From contig CM038216.1 in NCBI GenBank assembly GCA_021442155.1, positions 91,003,666 to 91,067,665 of the forward strand: a stretch of DNA of 64,000 bases, given 5' to 3'. Shown here in pieces: positions 1-11,514 of the stretch. This DNA is from Cymbidium sinense. Taxonomy: Eukaryota > Streptophyta > Magnoliopsida > Asparagales > Orchidaceae. Under the pieces are notes generated by a model. The model was given only the letters and a program-made list of their open reading frames with translations, made no database searches and was not told the origin of the DNA. Position numbers and translations under genes: made by a program. Within the stretch, counting starts at the first letter, position 1. Every line of letters starts with the position of its first letter.

Positions 1-381
1 GAGCACCCATAGAGTAAATCAAAAACCCTAGATAAGTAGAACTATTCCTACTATAAAGATAAAGTCCATATGCAGCAGATCGGATCAAATGTTCTTCAGT
101 TTCTCTAGCTCCCATCAGAACCACTCCCACCTCTCGAGCAGCGAGATCCACCATCATATCCCTGATCTCTCCCATCGCCACCACCATGACTATAACCTAC
201 GTCACTCTTCCCACCTCGATAACCACCATTGCTCTGACCACCACCTCTATATCCCCCAACACCTCTAGACCCCCCTCCACGTCTACGATGATCGTCACCT
301 CCACCATCGCCTCCACTGCAAGATTTAGACTGAGCCTAATTGATGGTGATGTTCTCACCATCAAGGTTCTACACATTCTTA
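1..381 (-). pseudogene. GRP 3' fragment, copy 1 (satellite-embedded)
   Basis: Fragment of a glycine-rich RNA-binding protein gene (GRP7/CCR1 type), read on the minus strand. It starts at about 380 with codons for the end of the RRM (NLDGENITIN-AQSKS, matching the family's NLDGRNITVNEAQSR). It continues into a tail rich in Gly, Tyr, Ser and Arg (GGGSRGVGGYRGGGQSNGGY) and reaches the ancestral stop TGA at 96-98. Two codons are broken: TAG at 369-371 replaces the Gln before NLDG, and TAG at 105-107 replaces the Trp of the final GNWRN. The 3' UTR runs from 95 leftwards and leaves the window at base 1. In intact GRPs this region is the end of the single RRM plus a disordered tail that helps bind RNA. 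Here it is a noncoding part of a repeat. The GRP assignment is confident; the exact source gene is unknown. Confidence 0.8.
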
Positions 382-1563
382 GGGTTTAGGGTAAGTTTAG
401 GGTTTAGGATTTTGAGTTAGTTTAGGTATTAAGGTTTGGGGTTTAGGATTTGGGTCAGTTTAAGGTTTGGGTTTAAGGTTTCAAATTGGGTTTTAGGGTT
501 TAGGGTTTAGGATTTAGGGTTTAGGGTTTAGGGTTTAGGGTTTAGGGTTTTAGGATTTTGGGTTTAGTGTTTTCGATTATAGGTTTTTGGTTGTAGGTTT
601 AGAGTTTAGGATTTAGTGTTTAGAGTTTTTTTTTAAAACTAAGTAAACCGGTAGGTTTAAGTTTATTTAGTTTACTATTTCTTTATTTGAGTTTTTTTTA
701 TTTTTTATTTTTATTTACTTTTGATTTTTTATTTTTATTTAGTTTATTTTGTTTATTTTAAGTTTATTTATTTTAGTTTTAGTTTTTTATTTTAGTTTAT
801 TTTTTAGATTTAGGCTAATTTTTTAGTTGAGTTTTATTTTAATTTTATTTTTTAGGTTTAGGTTTTATTTTTTATTTTTAGGTTTAAGTTTAGGTTTTTA
901 TTTTATTTTTTTATGTTTAGGTTTTAGGTTTTTATTTTAGGTTTATTTTTAAGTTTTATTTTTTAGTTTATGATTAGGTTTATTTTTAGATTATTTTATT
1001 TTATTTAGTTTAGGTTTAGGTTTAGGGTTAGATTTAGTTTATTTTAGGTTTTTATTATTTTAGTTTAGGTTTATTTTATTTTGTTTATTTTTTTATTTTA
1101 ATTTAATGTTTTTTTAGTTTAGGGTTTAGGTTTTTTTATTTATTTTAGGTTTTATTTTAGTTTATTTTTTTAGGTTTAGGTTTTATTTAGTTGTTATTTT
1201 ATTTTATTTTAGGTTTATTTTATATTTTAGGTTTAATTTAATTTTATTTATTTTTTTCATTTTTTAGTTTAGTTTAGGTTTTATTTATTTTATTTTTAGT
1301 TTATTTTTATTTTTTATTTTCTTTTTTATGTTTAGGTTTAGGTTTAGGTTTTAGTTTATGTTTTCATTTTATTTTATTGCTTTATTTTATTATGGTTTAG
1401 GTTTATTTATTTATTTATTTTTAGGTTTTATTTACCTTAGATTTAGGTTTTTAGCTTTTTAAAGTTTAGGGTTAGTTTAGGGTTTAGGGTTTAAGGTTTA
1501 GGTTTTAGGTTTAGGGTTTAAGTTTTAGTTTAGGGTTTAGGGCTTGAAATTTTTTTATTTTTA
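382..1563 (+). repeat. Telomere-like satellite tract 1
   Basis: Begins with near-perfect TTTAGGG repeats (about 492-550), then one AT-rich monomer headed by a variant of AATTAAGTAAACC at about 636. The monomer is made of TTTATTTT, TAGGTTTA and similar decayed telomere words. It returns to TTTAGGG-like repeats at 1,465-1,545. The plus strand is almost free of C. No gene is seen. Confidence 0.9.
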
Positions 1564-1998
1564 TTACAGAACAAATTCAGATTCAACATTTCTTCTTTTG
1601 ATTTCATCAACCAAGTAGCACCCCAAGCTTTATAAGACACAAGTGATGACATAGATAAAAAATGAGCACCCATAGATCAAATAAAAACCCTAGATAAGTA
1701 AAATCATCTCTTATTAAGACATAGTTCCATAAGCAGATCGATTGGTCGTTCTTCGTTCCCTAGTTCTTTAACCACCCTACCTTCAGTAGTGGGATCCGCC
1801 AACATATCCCCAATCTTTACCTTTGCCACCACCATAATTGTAATCTCTATCGCTCCTCCTGTCTCCATAACTACCACTGCTCCGACCACCACCTCCATAT
1901 CCACTAGCATCTCCAGAGCCCCCACCACAACTGTGATAACCTCCACCTCGCTTTCTAGCATCTAGAGCCTTAATATGATGTTCCCATTCTCATCTTTA
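1564..1998 (-). pseudogene. GRP 3' fragment, copy 2
   Basis: Minus-strand GRP fragment. The 3' UTR end at about 1,566 abuts a T-rich stretch. The glycine-rich tail is readable (GGYHSCGGGSGDASGYGGGG, then YNYGGGKGKDWGY). The RRM part is eroded to a remnant near 1,965-1,998. The C-terminal GNWRN is lost to a stop and small deletions near 1,780. The long open frame on this strand at 1,704-1,961, rich in Val, Met and Glu, is another frame of the same glycine codons and is not a real protein. Confidence 0.75.
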
Positions 1999-3118
1999 GG
2001 GTTATTTTGGGTTTAGGGATTAGAGCTTGTTTAGGTTGGTTAGCAGGGTGTGGCTTGGGGGTCAGGGTTTAGGGTTTGTGGAAGATTTAGGGTAGTTAGG
2101 GTTTAGGGTTAGAGGTGGTTGTGAGTTGTTTGTGGTGTGGTTTGGTTTAGGGTTGGGGGTTTAGGTTTAGAGGTAGTTAGGGTGTGGTTTAGGGTTTAGG
2201 GTAGGTTCAGTAGGGTTTAGGGTGGGTTTTAGGGCTCAGGGTAGGGTTTAGGATTTTAAAGCAAACCAAGTAGTAGTATTTAGTTTATTTTATTTGTCTG
2301 AGGTTATTTTAAGTTTTTTATAAGTTTTTTTTATATTTATTTAGTTTAGTATATTTATTTTAGTTTATTTATTTTAGTTTATGTTTTATTTTAGATAATT
2401 TTTGTTCAAGTTTATTTATTAGTTGATCATTTTTTTTATTTTATTTTTTTAGTTCAATTTTATTTTATCTTTGGGTTTAGGTTTTAGGTTTTATATTTTA
2501 GGTTTATCTTTAGGTTTTATTTTTAGTTTAGGTTTAAGTTTATTTTGATTTTAAATTTTATTTAGTTTAGGTTTAGTTTTATAGTTTAGTTTATTTATTT
2601 TTTAGTTTATATTTTAGTTTATCTTTATTTTTCTTTGTTTATTTTATTTTATTTATTTTAGTTTTTTTTTTTTAGTTTAGGGTTTAGGTTTTATTTTTTT
2701 TATTAATTTATTTTATTTTATGTATATTTTTTAGGTTTAGGTTTTTATTTAGCTTTATTTTATTTTATTTTAGGTTTATTTTTTTTATTATTTTATGTTT
2801 AGTTTTTATTTTATTTAGGTTTTTTATTTTTAGGTTTATTTTATTTTTTAGTTTAGTTTAGTTTTTATTTATTTTATTTTAGTTTATTTTATTTTGATTT
2901 TTTTTTATTTTTAGGTTTAGGTTTAGGTTTTAGTCTAGGTTATCATTTTATTTTGTTTATTTTAATTTATTTAGGTTAAAGTTTATTTATTTATTTTATT
3001 TTTAGGTTTTATTTAGTTTAGGTTTTTTTGGTTTTGGTTGGGTTTGGTTTAGGGTTAGGTTTAGGTTTTAGGTTTAGGGTTCAAGTTTTATTTTAGGGTT
3101 TAGGGTTTAAGTTTTTTT
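1999..3118 (+). repeat. Telomere-like satellite tract 2
   Basis: Variant telomere repeats rich in GGG and GTGG (1,995-2,260), then one AT-rich monomer (head near 2,262, 'aaagcaaaccaagtag'), then TTTAGGG-like repeats at 3,040-3,110. It ends in a short T run that abuts the next GRP fragment. No gene is seen. Confidence 0.88.
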
Positions 3119-3541
3119 TAACAGAGAACACATTAAGATTCAACATTTCTTTTTTTTATTTCATGAACCAAGTTGCACTCCTAGTTTTCTAAGACACAAG
3201 CAACGACATAGATAAAAAATGAGCACCCATAGAGAAAATCAAAAACCCTAGATAAGTAGAACCATCTCTACTGTAAAGACATACTTCCATAAGTAGCAGA
3301 TTGAATTAGCTCTTCGCTTTGTCTAGTTCTCATAAAACCACCCTCGATGGGATCCATCATATCCTCGATTCTCTCTCTCACCACCACTATGATAACCTCA
3401 CGCCCTCCTCCGCCTCCATAACCACCATTGCTCTGACCAACATCACAATATCCACTAGCACTTCTAGATCCCCCACCACCACTGTGATAACTATCGCCTG
3501 CGCCTTCACCTCCATCGCCATATCTAGATTGAGCCTAATTC
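3119..3541 (-). pseudogene. GRP 3' fragment, copy 3
   Basis: Minus-strand GRP fragment with a complete 3' UTR block (3,119-3,310), an A run at its 3' end (plus-strand T run just left of 3,119) and a tail that reads SYHSGGGGSRSASGY and QSNGGYGGGGG. It differs from most copies in ending at the AQSR codons (about 3,541), so the last RRM strand is missing. Small deletions shift the frame in the second half of the tail. The serine- and threonine-rich plus-strand frame at 3,319-3,579 is its antisense and is not a gene. Confidence 0.75.
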
Positions 3542-6500
3542 TAGGTTATGGGGTTAAGGGTTTAAGGTTTAGGGTATAGGGTTTTAGGCTTAGTTTTGTG
3601 GTTTTTTAGGGTTTTTTATGGTTTGTGTTTTGGGGCTTGGTTTGTGGGTTGGGTTTTAGTTGTGGGTTTAGGGTTTGTAGTTTAAGGTTTGGGTTGGGTT
3701 AGTTTTTGGGTATGGGGTTTTGGATTTAAGGTTTAGGTTTTTTATTTTTTAAAATTAACTAAACCGGCAGTTTAAGTTTAGTTATTTAGTTATTTTTTTA
3801 TTTATTGAGTTTATTTTATTTTTAGTTTTATTTAGGTTTATTTTTTATTTAGTTTAGTTTATTTATTTTAGGTTTACTTATTTTAGTTTAGGTTTTATTT
3901 TAGTTTATTTGTTATGTTCAAGTTTATTTTTAGTTGAGTTTTATTTTTATTTTATTTTTTTTTAGCCAGTTTTATTTTTATTTTAGGTTTAGGTTTAGGT
4001 TTTAGTTTATTTTTTTTTAGGTTTTAGGTTTTTTTATTTTAGGTTTATTTAGGTTTAATATTTTAGTTTAGGTTTAGGTTTATTTTAGTTTTATTTTATT
4101 TTATTTTTAGTCTAGGGTTTTAGTTTAGTTTAGTTTTATTTATTTTATTTGTTTGATTTTAGTTTAGGTTTAGGTTTATTTCATTTTGTTTATTTTATTT
4201 TTATTTTAAGTTTAGGTTTTTTTAGTTTAGGGTTGAGGTTTTTTTTATTTTTATTTTTAGGTTTATTTTTAGATTTAGGTTTTCATTTAGCTTTTATTTT
4301 AATTTATTTTATAATTTATTATTATTTTTACATTTTAGTTTTATTTTATTTAGGTTTATTTTCTTTTTTAGTTTAGTTTAGGTTTTTATTTATTTTATTT
4401 TAATTTATTTTTTAATATTTATTTAGGTTTAGATTTAGGTTTAGTTATTATATTTATTTTTTGTTTTATTTATTTAGGTTTAAGTTTATATTATTTAGGT
4501 ATTTTTTATTTTTGATAGGGTCAGTTTCTTTTATAGGGTTTAGCAGTGGCTCAGGTAGTAAGAGTTGTGTAGGTTGGGCTTGGCCTGGGTATGGTCTTTT
4601 GGCTCAGGCCTTTTAGGGTAGTGGCCTAGGCCTGGCTCAGAGTTTAGATTTAGGGTTTGGTCAGGGGCTCAGGCCTAGAGCTGGGCCCAGGTTTGGGCCA
4701 AGGCCTGGGCCGTGGGAGGTGTGGAGGATCAGGCCCAGTCAGGTTAGGGGGGTCAGGTGGGGTTTAGGTCAGTAGGGTTTGGTATTCTTTTTAAAAAAAT
4801 AAAGCAGATGTTTATTTTAATTTAGTTTATTTTTATTATTTATTGTATTTTATTTAATTTTTTATTTTTATTTAGGTTTAATTTTAATTTTTATTTAGTT
4901 TAGTTTATTTATTATATGTTAATTTATTTTAGTTTAGATTTTTTATTTTAGTTTAGTTTTTAGGTTTAGCTTTAGGTTTATGTTTATTTTTTAATTTTAG
5001 GTTTTGATTTATGCTTTTATTTTATTTTTTTATGCTTTGGTTTTAAGCTTATTTTTAGGTTTTATTTTTTAGTTTAGGTTTAGGTTTATTTTTAGTTTAT
5101 TTTATTTTATTTAGTTTAGGGTTTAGGTTTAGTTCTTTTTAGGTTTAGGTTTTATTTATTTTAGTTTTGGTTTAAGTTTATTTTACTTTTTTTATTTTAG
5201 GTTTATTTTTTTTTAGCTTAGGGTTTAGGTTTTATTTTTTATTTATTTTTAGGATTTATTTTTAGGTTTATTTTTTGGGTTTAGGTTTTAATTTAGTTTT
5301 TAATTTATTTTATTTTAGGTTTCTTTTATTTTTATTATACATTTATTTTTGATTTTATTAAAGTTTTATTTTAGTTTATTTTATTTTTTTAGTTTAGTTT
5401 AGTTTTATTTATTTATTTTAGTTTAGTTTTAGTTTTATTTTATCTTTATTTTTTTTTAGTTTAGGTTTGGTTTTTAGTAGATTTTATTTATTTTGATTTA
5501 TTTAATCCAGGTTTAGTTTTATTAATTTTTAGGTTTATTTAGTTTAGGTTAGGCTAGTCATTTTTGTGGTTTGGGTTTGTGGCTTAGCTCTGTTTTAGAT
5601 TTAGGGCTCAGGGTTTAGGTCAGGTTTAGGGTATATTTGGATTGTGGTTAGGTTGGGTAATGTCAGTGTAGGTTGTCCGTGGCTAGGGTTTAGTGTTACT
5701 TTAGGTTTAGGGTTTTGATTTTATCTGTTATTATTTTTTATTTTATTTTCTTTAAATTAAGCAAACCCATATGTAGGTTTAGTTTTAATTTTATTTTATT
5801 TTAGGTTTATTTTATTTTTTTATTTAGTTTAGTTTATTTATTTATTTATTTATTTTATAGTTTTTATTTTAGTTTAATTTTAAGTTTAGTTTAGTTTAGT
5901 TTATTTTTTAGTTTAGTTTTATTTTTATTTTATTTTTAGTTTTTTTATTTTTTTTCTTTTATTTTTAGGTTTAGGTTTAAATTTTTTATTTCATTTTAGT
6001 TTAGGTTTTAAGTTTTATTTTTATTTTATTTTTTAGGTTTTATTTTTTTGTTTATGCATTTATTTTAGTTTTAATTTATTTAGGATAGGTTTAGGTTTAG
6101 GTTTAGTTAATTTTATGTTTAGGTTTAAGTTTATTTATTTTAGTTTTAGTTTATTTTAGTTTAGGTTTAGTTTATTTTATTTTTATTTTAGTTTAGGTTT
6201 TAGTTTAGGTTTAGTTATATTTTTTTTATTTTATTTTGAGGTTTATTTTTAGGTTTAGTTTTATTTAGTTTTATTTTATTTTATTTTATTTTATTTTTAA
6301 TTTTAGGTTTAGTTTTTTTATTTTAGGTTTTTTTTTAGTTTAATTTAGGTTTTTATTTATTTTAATTTATTTTAGTTTCTTTTTTTTGAGGTTTTGGTTT
6401 TAGTTTAAATTTTTTATTTATTTTATCTTTAGGTTTTATTTAGTTTAAGGTTTAGGATTTGTGGGTTAGTTGAAGGTTTAGGTTGTTTGTTTTGGGTTTA

Positions 6501-6680
6501 GGATTTAGGGTTTAGGGTTTAGGGTTTAGGTTTTAGGATTTAAGTTTTAGGGTTTAAGGTTTGAGGTTTAGGATTTTTGGGTTTAGGGTTTAGGGTTTTG
6601 GGTTTTTATGGTTTAGGGTTTAGGTTTTAGGTTTAGGGTTCAGGTTTTAGTTTAAGGTTTAGGGTTTTTGGTTTTTTTTT
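3542..6680 (+). repeat. Telomere-like satellite tract 3 (about three monomers)
   Basis: Three AT-rich monomers with heads near 3,762, 4,795 and 5,752, spaced about 1.0 kb apart. Telomere-like patches lie at 3,550-3,740, 5,560-5,730 and 6,440-6,670. A GC-richer patch at 4,540-4,780 carries GGCCTAGG, GGCTCAGG and CAGGCCCAG words instead of plain TTTAGGG. The open frame at 4,149-4,376 is a low-complexity Phe, Leu and Gly reading of the repeat and is not a gene. Confidence 0.88.
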
Positions 6681-7117
6681 AACAGTGAACAAATTTAGAT
6701 TCAACATTTCTTCTTTTCGGTTTCATCAACAAAATAACACCAAGTTTTCTAAGACACAAGCGATGACATAGATGAAAAATGAGAACGCATAGAGCAAATC
6801 AAAAACCTTAGTAAGAACTCAATTAATACATAATTCATTAATTAGTAGATTAGATCGACAGTTCTTTAATTTCTCCAGGTCCATTAAACCACTGGCTCAG
6901 TAGCGGATCCACCATCATAGATCTCTCCCGCCACCACCATTTCAGAACCAGCCGCTCCTCCCACCTCCATAACCACCACTGCTCTGACCACCATCTCCAT
7001 ATCAACCAACATCTCTAGATCCCCCACCACCACTGTGATAATCTCAGCCTCTGCCTTTGCCTCCACTATGAGATCTAGATTGAGCTTTGATGGATGTTAG
7101 CAAGGTTTCATATTCTA
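6681..7117 (-). pseudogene. GRP 3' fragment, copy 4
   Basis: Minus-strand GRP fragment with a ten-base T run (6,671-6,680) directly at its 3' UTR end, the clearest poly(A)-like boundary in the window. The tail frame reads DYHSGGGGSRDVG, a stop, then YGDGGQSSGGYGGGRSG. The terminus reads TWRN followed by TAA at 6,866-6,868. The RRM end is present but eroded (7,080-7,117). Confidence 0.78.
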
Positions 7118-8660
7118 GGGTTTATGTTTATTAGGTTTTAGGGTTTAGGTTTACTTTTTAATTTGTTAAGTTACTTTATGTTTAGGTTTAGGGTTTAGGG
7201 TTAGGGTTTATGTTTTATGGTTTAGGTTTTAGGGTTTAGAGTTTATGGTTTTAAGGTTTATGCTTTTAGGTTTAGATTGTGTTTTGTTTAGTTTAGGGTT
7301 TTAAGGTTTATGCTTGTTTTAGTGTGGATTTTTTTTGTTTAGGATTTAGGGTCAGTCAGGATTTAGGGTCAGCTTATGGTCATTTGGCTTAGGACTCTTT
7401 GTGAACTTGGTTTTGGGCTCATCGCCAGGATTAGTCAGCATGGGCTCAGTTGGGTTTCAGGTCAGTGACTCAACATTAGGCCTAGGGCTCTGTGGTTTCT
7501 TAGTGGTTTGTGGCCTTACAGGGCTCAGTGGCCTAGTGTGGTTAGATCAGATCAGGGGTCAGTTTTATTTAAGGTATGGTGCAAGATCAGTAGGGCCTAG
7601 GTGTGGTCTTTTAAATTAAGCAAACCCACATAGATTTAGTTTATTATTTTTTTATATTTTATTTTATTATTTTAGTATTTTATTTAGTTTATTTATTTTA
7701 GTTTAGGTTTTATTTTTTTAGGTTTAGTTTATGTTTATTTTTAGTGAGTTTATTTTAATTATATTTTTTTAGTTTAGGTTTATTTTTTATTTTAGGTTTA
7801 TGTTTAGTTTTAGGTTTTTTTTATTTGAGATTTTATTTTTATTTAGTTTATTTGTTTTATTTTATTTTTATTTTATAGTTAGTTTAGTTATTTTAGGTTT
7901 TATTTTTTATTTATTTTTATTTTAGTTTATTTTATTTAGGTTTAAGTTTTTTATTTTATTATTTTATAGATTTTTAGTTTAGGGTTTAGGTTTCTTTTAA
8001 TTTATTTTAGGTTTTATTTTTGGTTTATTTATTTTAGTGTTTATTTTAGTTTATTTTATTTTTTATTTTATTTTTATTTATTAGTTTATTGATTTGGTTT
8101 ATTTATTTTAGTTTAGGTTTTCATTTAGTTTATTTTTTTTATTTAGGTTTAAATTTATGTTATTATTTAGTTTATTTTATTTTTTTATCTTTTATGGTTA
8201 AGTTTTATTTTTATTTTAGGTTTAGTTTAGGTTTTTTTATTTTAATTTTAGGTTTAGGTTTAGGTTTTATTTATTTTGATTTATTTTTTTATTTATTTAG
8301 TTTAGGTTTATTTTATTTATTTAATTTTATTAGATTTGGTTTATGTTTAGGTTTATTTATTTAGTTTATTTATTTATTTATTTTAGTTTAGTTTTATTTT
8401 TAAGTTATTTATTTTATTTTATTTTAAGTTTTTTTTTTAGGGTTTATTTTATTTTATTTTATTTTATTTTTATTTAGTTTAGGTTTATTTTTATAGGGTT
8501 TATTTGAGGGTAGTTTAGTTTTTTATGGTGGGGTTATTTTTAGGTTTTAGTTTAGGGTTTAGGTTTTTTTTTTTAGGGTTTTAGGATTTGTGGTTTAGGG
8601 TTTCTTAAGGTGGTTTAGTTTTTGGTATAAGAGGGTTTTTAGTTTAGGGTTTTGGTTTTT
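7118..8660 (+). repeat. Telomere-like satellite tract 4
   Basis: Telomere-like words (7,118-7,330), a GC-richer variant patch with GGGTCAG, GGGCTCAG and GGCCTAGG (7,330-7,600), one AT-rich monomer (head near 7,611) and a telomere-like end (8,490-8,655). Open frames at 7,401-7,619 and 8,089-8,364 are low-complexity readings of the repeat. Confidence 0.87.
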
Positions 8661-9032
8661 TAAACAAATTTAGATTCAACATTTCTTTTTTTTATTTCAT
8701 AAACCAAGCACACAAAGTTTTCTAAGACAGCTATGACATATATAAAAATGAGCATTAGAGAAATCAAAAGCTAGATAACTAGAATCATCTCTACTATAAA
8801 GACAGCCCATGAGCTCGATCGATCATTCTTCATTCTTTTAACCACTATGGTCTCTAGTAGGGTGATCCACCATCATATTTATCTTCTCCTCCGCCACCAT
8901 TTAACTCCATCACTTCTTGCTCAATATAACCACCACCTCCAAATCCACCATCTAGATCACCCACCACCATGATAATCACCACCTGCCTTTTATCATCTTA
9001 TTTTAACAAGATATTCTAGTTTACCATTCTTA
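8661..9032 (-). pseudogene. GRP 3' fragment, copy 5 (eroded)
   Basis: Minus-strand GRP fragment recognised by its 3' UTR landmarks (a CAACATTTC stretch, the TCTAAGACA word, and AAATGAGCA) and a short glycine-rich core at 8,870-8,990. Many small deletions remove C-rich words kept in other copies: the 'acccatagag' and 'aaccctag' landmarks are both shortened. No frame is open for more than a few codons. Confidence 0.65.
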
Positions 9033-11180
9033 GTTTAGGTTTATTGGTTTTTGAGTTTAGGTTTATTTTTTATTTATAGTTACTTTTGGTTTAGTTTAGA
9101 GTTTTATTTAAAGTTATAGGGAGGGAGAGATTAGGGTTAGTAAATGGTTTTCAGTTAGTGGAGGGTTTTATATTTATCTTTAGTAGTATTTAGGATTTTA
9201 GAGAGAGGGTTTAGGGCCCAGTTTAGTTTGTGGTTAGTGTTTAATGAGTTATAAGTTTAGTTGGTTTATGGTTAGGGTCATTAGATAGTTTTAGTTGGAG
9301 GGTATGGTTTAGTTAAGATAGGGAGGATAGGGTATTAGGTTTAGATTAGGTTTAGGATTAGGGTTTAGTAGATAGGTTAGTGGGTTTAGAATTTTAAAAA
9401 AACAAAGCAAACCCAGTTTAGTTTATTTAGTTTAGTTTTTTTATTATTTTAGCTTATTTTATTTTTATTTTTCCATTTATTTTTTTTTATTTTATTTTAT
9501 GTTTTATTAGTTTATCTTTAGGTTTAGTTTAGGTTTATGTTTATTTTTAGTTTAGTTTTATTTTTATATTATTTTTTAGGTTTATGTTTTATTTTATATT
9601 TATGTTTTGGTTTAGATTTTTATTTTATTTTTTTTTTGGTTTAGGTTTTGTGTTTTATTTGAGTTTATTTATTTATTGTATTTATTTTTAGTTTTTAGGT
9701 TCAGTTTATTTTATTTATTTTAGTTTAGTTTATTTTAGTGTTTATTATTTTAGGTTTGTTTATTTTCTTTAATTTAGTTAGGTTTTATATTTTATTTATT
9801 TTAGGTTTTATTTTAGGTTTTTTTTTTATTTATTTATTTTAGTTTATTTTATTTTTTATTTTACATTTAGTTTTTATTTTAGGTTTATTTTTTTTTAGTT
9901 TAGTTTTAGGTTTTAATTATTTTATTTTGTTCAATTTTTATTTTTATTTTATTTTATTTTAACATTTAAGTTTAGGTTTAGGTTTAGGTTTAGGTTTTAG
10001 TTTAGATTTTTATTTTATTTAAGTTTGGGTATTTTTATTAATTTTATTTATTTTATTTAGTTTAGGTTTAGTTTTAGGTTTACTGTGGTTTGGATCTGGG
10101 TTTGTGGATTTGTGGGTTTGTGGTTAGGTTTGTGGTTTAGGGTTTAGGTTTTCAGTTTGGGTTTAGGGTTTTATTTGTGGTTTAGGTTGGGTTTGTATTT
10201 TAAAGTTTGGTAGTTTAGGTCAGGTTTGTGGGTTAGTGTTTTTAAGTTTTTTTTAATTTATTTATTTTAATTAAACTCATGTTAAGTTTATTTAGTTTAT
10301 TTTTATTTTTAATTTATTTTAGTTTATTTTATTTTTTTAAATTTATTTTAGGTTTATTTTTATTTTTATCTAGTTTAGTTTATTTTATTTTTATTTATTT
10401 TAGTTAAGGTTATTTAGTTAATTTTTATTTATTAGTTTGATTTATTTTTAGTTTAGTTTTATTTTTTTTATTTTTAGTTTAAGTTTTATTTTTTTTATTT
10501 TGTGGTTTTAGTTTTTTATTTTATTTTATGTTAGGTTTAGGTTTTATTTTAATTATTTTAGGTTTTATTTTTTAGTTTAGGTTTAGGTTTATTTTAGTTT
10601 ATTTTATTTTATTTAGTTTAAGTTTAGTTTGTATGTTTTATTTTATTTTAGTTTAGATTTATTTAGTTTGAGGTTTATTTTATTTTATTTATAGATTTTT
10701 TTAGTTTAGGTATTTTATTTTATTTATTTTAGGTTTAGATTTTTATTTACCATCCCATTTTATTTTAGGTTTAGTTTTTATTTATTTTAAGTTTTATTTT
10801 TTTAGTTTAGTTTACATTTTTATTTATTAAATTTAGTTAAGTTTTAATTTTATTTATATTTTTTAGGTTTTTATTTAGTTTAAGCTAGTTTATTTTATTT
10901 AATTATTTTAGGTTTTATTTAGTTTATTTAGGTTTTAGATTTTAGGTTTGGTTTTAGGTTAGTCAGTTTAGTTGGGGTTTAGGGTTTTTTTGGGTTTGTG
11001 GTTTAGGTTTGGTTTAGGATTTATTTTAGTTAGGGTTTAGATTTAGGGTTTTAGGTTTTAGGGCTTAGGTTTAGGTTTTAGGTTTAGGGCTGGGTTTTTT
11101 TTAGGTTTAGGTTATTTTTGGTTTTTTTAGGTTTAGGTTTAGGTTTTAGTTTGGGGTTTATGGTTTATGATTTTTTTTTA
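9033..11180 (+). repeat. Telomere-like satellite tract 5 (about two monomers)
   Basis: AT-rich monomers with heads near 9,398 and 10,250. GTTAG/GGTTTAG variant zones at 9,033-9,395, 10,080-10,240 and 10,930-11,165. It ends in a T run (11,171-11,179) at the next GRP fragment. No gene is seen. Confidence 0.87.
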
Positions 11181-11514
11181 TAATAAATTAATATTCAACA
11201 TTTCTTTTGATTTCATCAACCAAGTAACACAAAGTGTTCTACACAATGTCACATAGATAAAAAATGAGCATGCATAGAACAAATCAAAAACTCTAGGTAA
11301 CTAAAACCATCTCTACTATGAAGACACAGTTCCATAAGCAGCAGATCGGATTAGCCATTCTTCAATTTCTCCTCATTAAAACCACCTGCCTCTTCTTTCC
11401 CGATCTCTCCTCGCCACCACCAGGGCCAGTTCCTATCGCTCTATAACCCACAGCCTCACCACTCTTTAGCTCTCAGCTCCAAGTTCATGTTTACCATTAA
11501 GGTTGGCCATTTTA
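11181..11514 (-). pseudogene. GRP 3' fragment, copy 6 (mostly 3' UTR)
   Basis: Minus-strand GRP fragment with a well kept 3' UTR block (11,181-11,375). The glycine-rich coding part is reduced to about 100 bases by deletions. A remnant of the RRM end lies near 11,485-11,514. A T run borders the 3' UTR end, as in copies 3 and 4. Confidence 0.65.

Noticed and set aside
186..389. Ser/Thr/Pro-rich plus-strand frames at GRP units (186-389; 3,319-3,579; 35,726-35,914; 51,604-51,912; 59,613-59,804)
   Set aside because: They are the antisense of glycine-rich codons. The GRP reading on the minus strand explains them, with RRM residues that the antisense lacks.
1704..1961. Val/Met/Glu-rich minus-strand frames at GRP units (also 6,884-7,066; 30,230-30,430; 59,552-59,755)
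   Set aside because: They are the wrong frame of the GRP tail; the correct frame gives Gly/Tyr/Ser repeats and the RRM end.
4149..8364. Open frames rich in Phe, Leu, Tyr and Gly in the satellite (4,149-4,376; 7,401-7,619; 8,089-8,364; similar at 32,605-32,868 and 34,805-35,011)
   Set aside because: They are direct readings of TTTATTTTAGGTTTAGG-type repeats, resemble membrane proteins only by composition, and are not kept between monomers.
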